The translations under genes and the position numbers were made by a program. The notes under the pieces are model-generated. The model saw only the letters and a program-made list of their open reading frames with translations. It was not told where the DNA came from and did not search any database. DNA of 64,000 nt from Methylobacterium dankookense (lineage in GTDB: Bacteria; Pseudomonadota; Alphaproteobacteria; Rhizobiales; Beijerinckiaceae): positions 178,659-242,658 of the forward strand of contig NZ_CABFVH010000004.1 in the NCBI RefSeq assembly GCF_902141855.1. Reading direction: 5' to 3'. Positions 1-8,295 of this stretch are shown here, one piece after another (within the stretch, counting starts at the first letter, position 1; each line of letters opens with the position of its first letter).

Positions 1-181
1 AGGCGACTTGGAACGGGCTGAGGTCGACGCCCGAATCCATCGCGAGCGGCCGGTCGGCGCCGAAGCGGGCGACCGGGCTCTGCGGCTCCAGCGCCTGGCT
101 GAGCTCGAGGCTCGGGCGCATCCCGCGGCCGGGCTCCACGGGGGGAGCCGGGCGGAGGGCGGTGTCGGGGGCGTTGTCCAT
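1..181 (-). CDS. metX: Homoserine O-acetyltransferase, N-terminal part (cut by window edge)
   Basis: Only the first 60 residues are in the window; the gene runs off the left edge. It would acylate L-homoserine with acetyl-CoA, the committed step to methionine, in the cytosol. The reading frame begins with an ATG at 181-179 and holds the family's N-terminal signature (PVARFGADRPLAMDSGVDLS, then PFQVA), which leads into the alpha/beta-hydrolase fold of MetX. The catalytic Ser-Asp-His triad lies outside the window. It is divergent from the chorismate mutase gene. In alphaproteobacteria metX is commonly followed by metW, which cannot be seen here. The identification rests on recognising the N-terminal motif. 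Confidence 0.85.
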   Translation of the reverse strand, partial: MDNAPDTALRPAPPVEPGRGMRPSLELSQALEPQSPVARFGADRPLAMDSGVDLSPFQVA

Positions 182-412
182 GACCGTTCGCGTGCGGGCG
201 CGCTGCCGGATGAGGCGCGGGGCTCCGAGAGGCGCGCCGTGCGTGATCGCCCGAGGTAGTATGCGGGGCCCGCAGCGTCAACGAAACCTGGGAGGCGGCC
301 ACCGTTCAGAGGCGGCCCTCGTGTCCGCCCGCACCTGCTCGGCCCGCTGGCCCTCGGGCCTGCGGGATCGTAAACACGGGGCCAGCCGTCCCGGCCGAAC
401 ACGCGACCCCCG
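182..412. other. Divergent intergenic region between metX and the chorismate mutase gene
   Basis: This 231-base stretch must hold the promoters of both divergent genes. On the minus strand a TTGACG hexamer lies about 100 bases upstream of metX, but no well-spaced -10 element follows. I looked for a SAM-type riboswitch upstream of metX and saw no convincing match. The sequence GAGGCGGCC occurs twice (about 292-300 and 310-318). Confidence 0.4.
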
Positions 413-1297
413 ATGCGCTTTTCCAGCAAGGCTTCACCCAAAGCTTCCCCGCGCGAGGATCTCGCGACGCTCCGCGCCGAGATCGACCGGATCGACGCCG
501 AGATGCATGCCCTGCTGATCCAGCGCGGCACGATCATCGACCGGCTGATCGCCGTGAAGGGCACCACCGCCTCAGGCTCGGCCTTCCGCCCGGGCCGGGA
601 GGCAGCGATGATGCGGCGCGTGGCCGAGCGCCATCGCGGCCTCCTGCCCCTCGACACCGTGGAGGGGATCTGGCGCGTCATCATCGCCACCTTCACCTAC
701 GTGCAGGCGCCGTTCTCGGTGCATGCCGACATCTCGGGCGGCGACCCGGCGATGCGGGATTCCGCCCGCTTCCATTTCGGCTTCACCGTGCCCTACCGCC
801 CGCACCCGACCTGCGCGGCGGTGATCGAGGCGGTGGCCACGTCGCGCGGCGACCTGGGCATCTTCCGCTTCGAGCCGAAGGCGGCCAACGGCGAGGCGCG
901 CCCGCCCAAGGGCGAGGCGTGGTGGGAGGGGCTGATCGGCGAGGGCCGGCCCAAGGTGATCGCCCGGCTCCCCTTCATCGAGCGCCCGACCCATCCGGCC
1001 GGCACGCCCGTCTTCGTGGTGGCCAAGCCCCTGGAGGACCCCACGGCCGCGCAGCGCGACTGGGTGCTCTATGCCGCCCGCACCGAGACCTGGACCTTGG
1101 AGGCGGAGCGCGCCCTGCAGGATCTCTACGGCGAGGTGGTGGGCCGGGCGAAGCAGAAGGGCGAGGCGGAGCGCCTGCTCATCGCAGTGCCCGGCGGCGT
1201 CGGCCCGCGCCAGCTCCGCGAGGCCCTCGACCGGGCCGGCGTCGCGGTCTCCGCCCTCGACGAGACCGGCAGCCACGCCGCCCGCTTCCGGGTGTGA
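413..1297 (+). CDS. Chorismate mutase (AroQ-type N-terminal domain)
   Basis: It converts chorismate to prephenate, the branch point to tyrosine and phenylalanine. Residues about 17-75 form the AroQ helical domain: the [12 protein letters not shown] segment, a lysine near residue 49 and the [13 protein letters not shown] stretch fit the active-site arginines and lysine of the family. The other roughly 200 residues (about 95-294) are not a standard AroQ domain. They may be the extended C-terminal region found in alphaproteobacterial homologues, and I cannot assign a catalytic role to them. No good Shine-Dalgarno sequence precedes the ATG. The downstream neighbours hisC and tyrC on the same strand support a role in aromatic amino acid synthesis. 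Confidence 0.88.
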   Translation: MRFSSKASPKASPREDLATLRAEIDRIDAEMHALLIQRGTIIDRLIAVKGTTASGSAFRPGREAAMMRRVAERHRGLLPLDTVEGIWRVIIATFTYVQAPFSVHADISGGDPAMRDSARFHFGFTVPYRPHPTCAAVIEAVATSRGDLGIFRFEPKAANGEARPPKGEAWWEGLIGEGRPKVIARLPFIERPTHPAGTPVFVVAKPLEDPTAAQRDWVLYAARTETWTLEAERALQDLYGEVVGRAKQKGEAERLLIAVPGGVGPRQLREALDRAGVAVSALDETGSHAARFRV

Positions 1298-1319
1298 GAT
1301 AGCGTGTGAGGCGGGACGC

Positions 1320-1657
1320 TCAGGGCGGCTCGACGCTGCACGCGACCCGGCTCGCCCGCGGCCAGCCGTAATAGGTCGCGCTCCCCTCCGCACGGCCCGC
1401 CGGCACCGCGCCCGCGACCCGTTCGAGCACCGCGCCCGCGCCGTCGAGGAAGGCGCAGGCGAAGGCCACCGGCCCCGCGCGGCCCGGCCCGTCCCCGCGC
1501 AGGGTCACGACGGCCCGCTGCGGCTCGTGCGAATCCGAGGGCTGGACGAGGCGGCCCTCGACGGCGACCGGCCCGGCCCGGGCGGGGCCTGCGAGGGCGG
1601 CGAGGAGAAGCAGGGCCGCCCGGGCGCCCGGGGCGGCGCGAACGCGGCGGGCTTCAT
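1320..1657 (-). pseudogene. Small secreted protein with an apparent frameshift or non-standard start
   Basis: A minus-strand frame ending at 1320 codes for a signal-peptide-like hydrophobic stretch ([18 protein letters not shown]) and about 85 further residues. These include two cysteines (FACAF and VACSVEPP) that could form a disulfide. No ATG, GTG or TTG precedes it in frame before the frame runs deep into hisC. An ATG at 1657-1655 starts a neighbouring frame reading [13 protein letters not shown], so a single indel in the GC-rich run near 1620-1635 would join a normal start to the body. It is either a pseudogene, a sequencing error, or a gene with a rare start codon. Function unknown. Confidence 0.45.
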
Positions 1658-1712
1658 CGGCGGCGGAAATGCTGTAGACGGGCGGCTCGGTTTCCCTGAC
1701 CCCCGACGCTCC

Positions 1713-2840
1713 ATGTCCGCCGACCCGTCCTCCGCATCTCCCGTCCGTCCCGTGCCGCGCCCCGGCGTGATGGCGATCGAGGCCTATGTGCCCGGCAAGA
1801 GCGGGGCGCCCGGCGTCGCCAAGATCCATAAGCTGTCCTCCAACGAGACGCCGCTCGGCCCGAGCCCGGCCGCCATCGCCGCCATGCGGGAGGCGGCCGC
1901 GACGCTCGCACTCTACCCGGACGGCAATTCCACCGCCCTGCGCGCGGCCATCGCCGCGCGCTACGGGCTCGACCCGGCCCGCATCGTCTGCGGCGCGGGC
2001 TCGGACGAGCTGCTCTCCTTCCTCGCCTATGCCTATGTCGGCCCCGGTGACGAGGGCCTGTTCAGCGCGCACGGCTTCCTCGTCTACCGCATCGCGATCC
2101 TGGCGGCCGGCGGCACGCCCGTGGCCGCGCCGGAGCGCGACCTGACCACCGACGTCGACGCCCTGCTCGCCCGCGTCACCGAGCGGACGAAGATCGTCTA
2201 CATCGCCAACCCCAACAACCCGACCGGCACCTACCTGCCCTTCGACGAGGTGCGCCGCCTGCATGCCGGGCTGCCGCCGCACGTGCTCCTCGTCCTCGAC
2301 GGGGCCTATGCGGAATATGTCCGCCGCAACGACTACTCGGCCGGGCTCGACCTCGTGCTCAACGCCGACAACGTCGTGATGACCCGCACCTTCTCGAAGA
2401 TCCACGGGCTCGCTGCCTTGCGCGTCGGCTGGATGGTGGCGCCCGCCCATGTGGCGGACGCGGTCAACCGCATCCGGGGGCCGTTCAACCTGTCCGGCGC
2501 GGCCATCGCGGCGGGCGCCGCGGCCATCGCCGACGAGGCGCATGTCGCCGCGGCGGTGGACCATAACGAGACATGGCTGCCCCGGCTCACCGAGGGGGCG
2601 GAGGCGCTGGGCCTCGCCGTCACCCCGAGCGTCGGCAACTTCGTGCTCGTGCATTTCCCCGCGGAGGCCGGCGCCTCGGCGGCGGAGGCGGATGCCTTCC
2701 TCACCGCCCGCGGGGTGATCGTGCGCCGGGTCGCCGCCTACGGCCTGCCGGACGCTCTGCGCGTCACCGTCGGCAGCGCCGAGGCGAACGAGGCCTTCCT
2801 CGCCGCGCTCTCCGATTTCGTGCGGGGCCGGCATGCCTGA
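1713..2840 (+). CDS. hisC: Histidinol-phosphate / aromatic aminotransferase
   Basis: A PLP-dependent class I/II aminotransferase of 375 residues. HisC proteins convert imidazole-acetol phosphate to histidinol phosphate, and copies beside tyrC often also transaminate prephenate or aromatic keto acids. Visible motifs are the N-terminal [11 protein letters not shown], the PNNPTG loop, and [14 protein letters not shown] with the PLP lysine at about residue 229. The ATG at 1713 was chosen because it gives the usual HisC length. The stop overlaps the start of the prephenate dehydrogenase gene by 8 bases, so the two are translationally coupled, which points to an aromatic amino acid role for this copy. 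Confidence 0.92.
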   Translation: MSADPSSASPVRPVPRPGVMAIEAYVPGKSGAPGVAKIHKLSSNETPLGPSPAAIAAMREAAATLALYPDGNSTALRAAIAARYGLDPARIVCGAGSDELLSFLAYAYVGPGDEGLFSAHGFLVYRIAILAAGGTPVAAPERDLTTDVDALLARVTERTKIVYIANPNNPTGTYLPFDEVRRLHAGLPPHVLLVLDGAYAEYVRRNDYSAGLDLVLNADNVVMTRTFSKIHGLAALRVGWMVAPAHVADAVNRIRGPFNLSGAAIAAGAAAIADEAHVAAAVDHNETWLPRLTEGAEALGLAVTPSVGNFVLVHFPAEAGASAAEADAFLTARGVIVRRVAAYGLPDALRVTVGSAEANEAFLAALSDFVRGRHA

Positions 2841-3780
2841 GGCGGGCAGGGACAGTGGGGCGCCCGTCGTCGGGCGCCTCGCCATCGTCGGGCTCGGGCT
2901 GATCGGCTCCTCGATCGCCCGCGGCGCCCGCCGCTTCGGCCTCGCCGACACGATCGTGGCGATCGATGCGGACGAGGCGGTGCGCACCCGCGTGGCCGAG
3001 CTCGGCCTCGCCGAGGTGGTGACGGGGGATGCCGCCGCGGGCGCCGCGGAGGCGGATCTCGTGATCCTCTGCGTGCCCGTCGGCGCCGTCGGCACGGTGG
3101 CGGCGGAGATCGCGCCCTACCTGAAGCCCGGCGCCGTCATGTCCGATGTCGGCTCTGTGAAGGGCTCGGTGGTGGCCGCGGTGATGCCGCACCTGCCCGC
3201 GGGCGTCGCCTTCGTGCCGGGCCATCCGGTGGCGGGCACCGAGTATTCCGGGCCGGATGCCGGCTTCTCGACCCTGTTCGAGAACCGCTGGTGCATCCTC
3301 ACGCCGCCCGAGGGCACGGCGGAGGCGGCGACCCAGCGGGTGACGCGCTTCTGGGAGGGCCTGGGCGCCATCGTCGAGACGATGAGCCCGGAGCACCACG
3401 ACCTCGTGCTCGCCATCACCAGCCACGTGCCGCACCTGATCGCCTACAACATCGTCGGCACCGCCGCCGACCTGGAGGAGGTCACCCAGTCCGAGGTGAT
3501 CAAGTTCTCCGCCGGCGGCTTCCGCGACTTCACCCGGATCGCGGCCTCCGACCCGACCATGTGGCGCGACATCTTCCTGACCAACAAGGACGCGGTGCTG
3601 GAGATGCTCGGGCGCTTCAACGAGGACCTCGCGGCCCTCGCCCGCGCCATCCGCTGGGGCGACGGCGAGGCGCTGCACGCCCTCTTCACCCGCACCCGGA
3701 CGATCCGCCGCGGCATCGTGGCCATGGGCCAGGAGACGGCGGAGCCGGATTTCGGACGGCGGCCCAAGGCCGAGGGCTGA
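2833..3780 (+). CDS. tyrC: Prephenate / arogenate dehydrogenase
   Basis: An NAD(P)-dependent dehydrogenase of 315 residues for tyrosine synthesis, oxidatively decarboxylating prephenate or arogenate. An N-terminal Rossmann motif ([16 protein letters not shown], residues about 16-31) is followed by [15 protein letters not shown] and the [10 protein letters not shown] segment typical of the TyrA family. No chorismate mutase or ACT domain is fused; the mutase is encoded separately two genes upstream. It overlaps hisC by 8 bases, giving a mutase-aminotransferase-dehydrogenase set. Substrate preference cannot be told from sequence. Confidence 0.92.
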   Translation: MPEAGRDSGAPVVGRLAIVGLGLIGSSIARGARRFGLADTIVAIDADEAVRTRVAELGLAEVVTGDAAAGAAEADLVILCVPVGAVGTVAAEIAPYLKPGAVMSDVGSVKGSVVAAVMPHLPAGVAFVPGHPVAGTEYSGPDAGFSTLFENRWCILTPPEGTAEAATQRVTRFWEGLGAIVETMSPEHHDLVLAITSHVPHLIAYNIVGTAADLEEVTQSEVIKFSAGGFRDFTRIAASDPTMWRDIFLTNKDAVLEMLGRFNEDLAALARAIRWGDGEALHALFTRTRTIRRGIVAMGQETAEPDFGRRPKAEG

Positions 3781-3816
3781 TAGAGCCCTCCGCAGCCCTC
3801 GGGCCGGCGCCGTCGC

Positions 3817-4338
3817 TCAGCGCTGGAAGGCCGAGCGCAGCAGGCCCTGCTGGGCCGCCACCGGGCTCTCCAGGGGCTTGGGCATCGGCCGGTCGTCCGA
3901 GATCAGGCCGTCGAGATGCAGGATGCGGGCGTGGAGCCGGCGGGTGCGCAGGACGAGGTCCTGCAGCCGCACCGGCAGCAGGCTGAAGCTGTCGGGCTTC
4001 GGGGCCTCGGCCGCGGCGAGGCGCACCCGGTTCTTCTCCTGCAGGGCCTGGGCCGCGGTCAGCTCGCCCTCGGAGACGGCGCGCTGCACCAGCAGCCAGG
4101 AGGCGACCTGCATCAGGAGCGTGGTCAGGCGCATGCTCTCGGAGGCGTAGCTCAGGGTCGCGTCGCGCGAGATCAGCCGCGATTCCTCGCGCCCGTCGCC
4201 GTCGAGATAGGCCGCGGTCTCCTCGACCAGCGCCATGCCCTCGCGGAACAGCACGCGGAACGCCTCGGAGCCGACATAGGTCCGGCCGAAATCCACCCAG
4301 TCCCGCTCGTCGCGAAACGTAACGTCGAAGCCGATCAT
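3817..4338 (-). CDS. rcdA: RcdA-like DUF1465 protein
   Basis: A 173-residue, largely helical cytosolic protein of the DUF1465 family. In Caulobacter the family member RcdA is an adaptor in the ClpXP-dependent destruction of the cell-cycle regulator CtrA. The family features seen are the N-terminal segment with FGRTYVGSEAFRVLFREGM and the SESMRLTTLLMQVASWLLVQRA helix, then a helix around RLQDLVLRTRRLHARI. It converges on tyrC and is divergent from the UdgX-domain gene. The family assignment is firm; the adaptor role in this organism is inferred from Caulobacter. Confidence 0.85.
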   Translation of the reverse strand: MIGFDVTFRDERDWVDFGRTYVGSEAFRVLFREGMALVEETAAYLDGDGREESRLISRDATLSYASESMRLTTLLMQVASWLLVQRAVSEGELTAAQALQEKNRVRLAAAEAPKPDSFSLLPVRLQDLVLRTRRLHARILHLDGLISDDRPMPKPLESPVAAQQGLLRSAFQR

Positions 4339-4577
4339 CTTGCCTCCTGCACCCCGCTTCGGACGGTCAGGCGTCCCGAAACGGGATGCGCCGGCCGATC
4401 ACGTGGCCATGGCCGCAATCCTAGCGCCGAATGAGGCGGCACGCCGGACAAAGCTTTCCACACCGTTAACGCCGGGAGGCGCCGCTCCGGACCCGGCGGG
4501 GCGCCGATCCGCCTCACTCCCCGGACTGGACTGTTGCTCCCATCTCCGAGGTCTCGATCCGTGCGGGGAGGGGGCGT

Positions 4578-6014
4578 TTGGCGCTGCGTGCGATCACCCT
4601 GGGGCCGGGCGCCGATCTCGCCGGCTTCCGTGCCGCCGCGCGCGCCCTCGTGGCCGCGGGCGTGCCCCCCGAGGGGGCCGCCTGGAGTGTCGGCGGCGCG
4701 GCGCAGCTCTTCGGCGAGGCACAGCGCTCGGGCGGGGAGGGTGGCGGCTCCCCCTTGCGCCTGCCGCGCGCCGTCGCCGACCTCGTGCCGATGGTGGTGC
4801 CGCACCGCGACCCCGAGCGCTACGGCCTGCTCTACGCCCTGGTCTGGCGGGTCGCGGCGGGCGAGCGCCATCTCCTCGAGGTCGCGAGCGACCCGCTCGT
4901 TCACCGGCTCGGCCTGATGCGGAAGGCGGTGGCGCGCGACCTCCACAAGATGCACGCCTTCCTGCGCTTCCGCCGCTGCGAGGATGCGGGGGCCGAGCGC
5001 TTCACCGCCTGGTTCGAGCCGGACCACCACATCCTGGAGGCGGCGGCGCCCTTCTTCGTGGAGCGCTTCCGCGCCCTGCGCTGGTCGATCCTGACACCCG
5101 AGGGCTCGGCCCATTGGGACGGAGCGGATCTCCGCTTCGGGCCGCCCGGGCGCAGGACCGACCTGCCGGAGGGCGACGGCTTCGAGGCCGGCTGGCGCGA
5201 CTACTATGCCAGCACCTTCAACCCGGCCCGCACCAATCTCAGGGCCATGCGCGCGGAGATGCCGAAGAAGTACTGGCGGAACATGCCGGAGACGGAGCTG
5301 ATTCCAACCCTCGTGCGGAGCGCCGAAGCCGGCACCCGCGCGATGATCGAGAGGAGCCCGAGCGTGCCAGCCAAGCGCAACCCCGAGCGGGCCGTCGCCG
5401 CCATGGCCGACCAGGAGCCGCGCTCCCTCGACGCGCTCAACGCGATCATCGCCCGCAGCGAGCCGCTGGTGCCGGGCGCGACGCAGGCGGTGCTCGGCGA
5501 GGGGCCGATCGGCGCGACCATCGCCTTCGTCGGCGAGCAGCCGGGCGACCAGGAGGACCGCCAGGGCCGGCCCTTCGTCGGCCCCGCCGGTCAGCTCCTG
5601 TCGCGGGCGATGCAGGAGGCGGGAATCGACCGGTCGGCGAGCTACCTCACGAACGCCGTCAAGCATTTCAAGTTCGAGGAGCGCGGCAAGCGCCGCATCC
5701 ACCAGAAGCCCACCGCCGGCGAGGTCAGCCATTACCGCTGGTGGCTCGACCGCGAGCTCGACTTCGTCGGCCCGCGCCTCGTCGTGGCGCTCGGCGCCAC
5801 CGCAGTGCTGGCGCTCACCGGCAAGGCGGTGCCGATCACCCGGGCGCGCGGGCCCTTCCGCTTCGAGCGATTCCACAACCGCTTCGAGGGCTTCGTCACC
5901 GTCCACCCCTCTTACCTGTTGCGCCTGCCCGATGCGGCCAAGGCGGAGGCCTACGCCGCCTTCGTGGACGACCTCCGCCGCGCCGAGGCGCTCGGGCGGG
6001 AACTTGCGGGGTAA
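4578..6014 (+). CDS. DUF4130 domain fused to UdgX-family uracil-DNA glycosylase
   Basis: A two-domain protein of 478 residues. Residues about 1-255 match the DUF4130 domain often fused to UdgX (RFTAWFEPDHHILEAAAPFF near 141-160). Residues about 275-478 are a UdgX-type uracil-DNA glycosylase: VGEQPGDQED, RPFVGPAGQLL, the diagnostic KRRIH loop with His at about 375, and HPSYLLRLP near the end. In mycobacterial UdgX this histidine traps the excised-uracil site covalently. The second domain has no cysteine at all, although the family usually carries Fe-S cluster cysteines. The start is a TTG at 4578 preceded by a GGGGAGG-type ribosome site. Confidence 0.88.
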   Translation: MALRAITLGPGADLAGFRAAARALVAAGVPPEGAAWSVGGAAQLFGEAQRSGGEGGGSPLRLPRAVADLVPMVVPHRDPERYGLLYALVWRVAAGERHLLEVASDPLVHRLGLMRKAVARDLHKMHAFLRFRRCEDAGAERFTAWFEPDHHILEAAAPFFVERFRALRWSILTPEGSAHWDGADLRFGPPGRRTDLPEGDGFEAGWRDYYASTFNPARTNLRAMRAEMPKKYWRNMPETELIPTLVRSAEAGTRAMIERSPSVPAKRNPERAVAAMADQEPRSLDALNAIIARSEPLVPGATQAVLGEGPIGATIAFVGEQPGDQEDRQGRPFVGPAGQLLSRAMQEAGIDRSASYLTNAVKHFKFEERGKRRIHQKPTAGEVSHYRWWLDRELDFVGPRLVVALGATAVLALTGKAVPITRARGPFRFERFHNRFEGFVTVHPSYLLRLPDAAKAEAYAAFVDDLRRAEALGRELAG

Positions 6015-6202
6015 GAGGGCGCCGTCTCCCTCTCTCGCAGAGGAGGGAGGGGATGCGCGCCTTGTTTCCGCGATGTCGTGCCGTGCCGATGCACGCCGAC
6101 CATCCCCACGACCCAAGCCCGTCAGGCCAATCTCAACCTTTCCAGTCCATGAAGGCGGGATGAGAGGCGGGCCGGCGTATCCGGGCCCGCGGAGACGCGT
6201 GC

Positions 6203-7621
6203 ATGAGCTCCAGTCTCGCGATCGGACACGCCGCGCCGGGTCTGTCGCCGGCCCGGCGGGAGAGGGCGCATCCAGGCCAGGCGACCGCCGGCGGCATCCC
6301 CGTGCTGCGGGTCCTGCAGGGGCTCGCCAAGGCGCTGTTCGTCGCCTTCATCTTCTTCGCCTGCTTCGCCTTCTCGGACGCCTCGCCCTACGACCTCGTG
6401 GCGCTGCCGACCATGCTGATCTGGCTCTGCCTCGGCGTGCGCCTGCACCGGGGCGTGGTGCCGCTGCTCGGCCTCCTGATGCTCTACCTCGTCGCGATCG
6501 TGATCGCCCTGATCCCCTATCTCGACGAGAGCGTGCCGGTGACCTGGACGGTCCAGCTCGTCTACCTCGCGGTCACGGGCATCTTCTTCGCGATGTTCTT
6601 CGCCGACGAGACCCAGTCCCGCATGGAGCTGGCGCTCCAGGCCTATACCGTGAGCTGCCTGTTCTCGGCCGTGCTCGGCATCATGGGCTATCTCGGCCTG
6701 ATCGGCGTCGAGGACCTTTTCTACAAGTACGGCCGCGCATCCGGCACCTTCCAGGACCCGAACGTGTTCGGCTCCTTCCTCACCCTCGGCGCGCTCTACC
6801 TGATGCGCAACCTGCTCACCGGGGAGACGCGCAGGCCCATCCTCTCCTTCCTGAGCCTGCTCGTCCTGCTCGCGGGCATCTTCCTGTCCTTCTCCCGCGG
6901 CTCCTGGGCCGGCTCGGTGGTCGCGACCGCGGTGATGGTCGGCGCCGTCTACCTCACCAGCGATTCGCCGCGGCTGCGCCGGCGCATCCTCGTCCTCGTC
7001 GGGGCCACGCTGGTGCTCGGCATCGTCATCCTCCTCGCGCTGCTCTCCATCGAGAGCGTGCGGACGATGTTCCTGGAGCGGGCCACCGTCACCAAGGACT
7101 ACGATGAGGGCGAGACCGGCCGCTTCGGCAACCAGATCCGCGGCATCGCCATGCTGCTCGAACTGCCGCTCGGCATGGGCCCGATGCACTGGCGCCTGAT
7201 CTTCGGCCTGGAGCCGCACAATTCCTATATCGGCAGCTTCGCCAATGGCGGCTGGCTCGGCGGCGCCGTCTTCATCGGCCTCGTCCTGGCCACGGGCTTC
7301 GTCGGCTTCCGCCTGATGGCCCGGCCCTCGCCGTTCCGCACCCATGCCCAGATCGTCTGGCCGGCGCTGCTGATGTTCTTCCTGCAGGCCCTGCAGATCG
7401 ACATCGAGAAGTGGCGCCACGTCTACATGATGCTCGGCATGGTCTGGGCGCTGGAAGCCGCGCGGCTGCGCTGGGCCGCGCGGCGGGTTCCTTACGCCGC
7501 CGGCGTCTCCTCCTCGGGCTCCGGATCGGCCGTCCAGGCGGTGGCGAAGGCCGCGAGCGCACGCGAATCGGCGAAGGCGAGCACCGTCACCGTCCGCTCG
7601 GCCGGGGCGGCCCCCGGATAG
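6203..7621 (+). CDS. O-antigen ligase-like polytopic membrane protein
   Basis: A 472-residue inner-membrane protein with about ten hydrophobic segments. It matches the O-antigen ligase/Wzy-C family through FQDPNVFGSF (near residue 183), a LSFSRGSWAG loop and the periplasmic PHNSYIGSFANGGWLGG motif, whose histidine and glycines are conserved. Such proteins join or polymerise lipid-linked sugar chains in the periplasm, but the substrate cannot be read from sequence. No glycosyltransferase cluster flanks it. The last 40 or so residues are low-complexity and overlap a convergent gene by 130 bases, so the functional protein probably ends near residue 430. Confidence 0.8.
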   Translation: MSSSLAIGHAAPGLSPARRERAHPGQATAGGIPVLRVLQGLAKALFVAFIFFACFAFSDASPYDLVALPTMLIWLCLGVRLHRGVVPLLGLLMLYLVAIVIALIPYLDESVPVTWTVQLVYLAVTGIFFAMFFADETQSRMELALQAYTVSCLFSAVLGIMGYLGLIGVEDLFYKYGRASGTFQDPNVFGSFLTLGALYLMRNLLTGETRRPILSFLSLLVLLAGIFLSFSRGSWAGSVVATAVMVGAVYLTSDSPRLRRRILVLVGATLVLGIVILLALLSIESVRTMFLERATVTKDYDEGETGRFGNQIRGIAMLLELPLGMGPMHWRLIFGLEPHNSYIGSFANGGWLGGAVFIGLVLATGFVGFRLMARPSPFRTHAQIVWPALLMFFLQALQIDIEKWRHVYMMLGMVWALEAARLRWAARRVPYAAGVSSSGSGSAVQAVAKAASARESAKASTVTVRSAGAAPG

Positions 7622-7803
7622 GGCGCGAGCGCGATCGTCACCTGGGCGAGGCGCGCATCCGGCGCCTGCGCCGCGATCCACCCTTGCGCCTCGGCGTTCA
7701 GCCGGTCGGGCGCCGCGAGCGCCCGGGAATCGCCGCGCAGCACGATCACGTAGGATCCGAGGCTCGGATCCTTCTCCTGCACCGCCTTGACGATATCGAT
7801 CAC
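7492..7803 (-). CDS. Hypothetical protein downstream of EthD-like gene
   Basis: A 103-residue soluble protein that I do not recognise. It starts with GTG at 7803-7801, four bases after the stop of the EthD-like gene, with a GAAGG ribosome site inside that gene's end, which argues for a translationally coupled pair. The sequence alternates strand- and helix-like segments (SYVIVLRGDSRAL, ARLAQVTIALAPYPG, RTVTVLAFADSRALAAFATAW) and could be a small alpha-beta barrel. Its last 130 bases overlap the 3' end of the convergent O-antigen-ligase-like gene. Confidence 0.6.
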   Translation of the reverse strand: MIDIVKAVQEKDPSLGSYVIVLRGDSRALAAPDRLNAEAQGWIAAQAPDARLAQVTIALAPYPGAAPAERTVTVLAFADSRALAAFATAWTADPEPEEETPAA

Positions 7804-7807
7804 GGGC

Positions 7808-8116
7808 TCAGCCTTCGGGGAATTCGTTGATCTGGACCTGGGCCTGACGGTCCGTGAATTTCGGGATGTCGCCGAAGATCTCCGGCCCATGCGCCGCCGC
7901 GGCCTTGGCGAAGGCGTCGGCCGAGTCCCAGGTCAGGAGCGCCATCACCTGGAAGGGGGCCGGGCCGCCGTCCGGCGTCGAGACGCCCTTGACCACCTTC
8001 GCCTCGTGCAGGCCGAAGGACGACCAGCGCTCGCGCACCATCGGCATGTGGTGGCCGAGATAGTAGTCCATGTCGAACCGGCCGCCGGCCGGGTACATCA
8101 CGCTGACGAGCACCAT
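7808..8116 (-). CDS. EthD family protein
   Basis: A 102-residue protein of the EthD family (dimeric alpha-beta barrel). Members have been linked to ether degradation, but most are of unknown function. Visible features are the N-terminal VSVMYPAGGRFDMDYYLGHH with the MPMVRE segment, and a C-terminal TWDSADAFAKAAAAHGPEIFGDIPKFTD. The ATG at 8116-8114 was chosen over upstream starts because it has an AGGAGA ribosome site and gives the normal family length. It is co-directional with the hypothetical gene 4 bases downstream. Confidence 0.85.
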   Translation of the reverse strand: MVLVSVMYPAGGRFDMDYYLGHHMPMVRERWSSFGLHEAKVVKGVSTPDGGPAPFQVMALLTWDSADAFAKAAAAHGPEIFGDIPKFTDRQAQVQINEFPEG

Positions 8117-8204
8117 GGGACGTCTCTCCTGACGGGCCCGTCTTCGCGCGGGCCGCGGCGACAGGAGCACCGAACGGCCCGGCACGCAACGGGACTCGCG
8201 CCGA

Positions 8205-8277
8205 AGTCCCGGGAGACATCGGGGCTTCGCCCCGACACCCCACCAAAGCGATCATCCCTTTGGAAACCCGGGATCCC
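8205..8277 (-). repeat. Dispersed intergenic repeat, copy 1
   Basis: Between ndh and the EthD-like gene. Read on the minus strand it has the order CCAAAGGGATGATCGCTTTGG, then TGGGGTGTCGGGGC, then a GGGGCTTCGCCCC hairpin and CCCGGGACTT. The same order recurs at about 26660 and 32532. The inverted halves can fold, so it may act as a 3' end stabiliser or terminator of ndh. Confidence 0.7.
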
Positions 8278-8295
8278 GGCCCGCGGCCGAGACCG

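Noticed and set aside
182..330. SAM riboswitch upstream of metX
   Set aside because: No SAM-II-like pseudoknot or SAH-type pattern could be matched on the minus strand.
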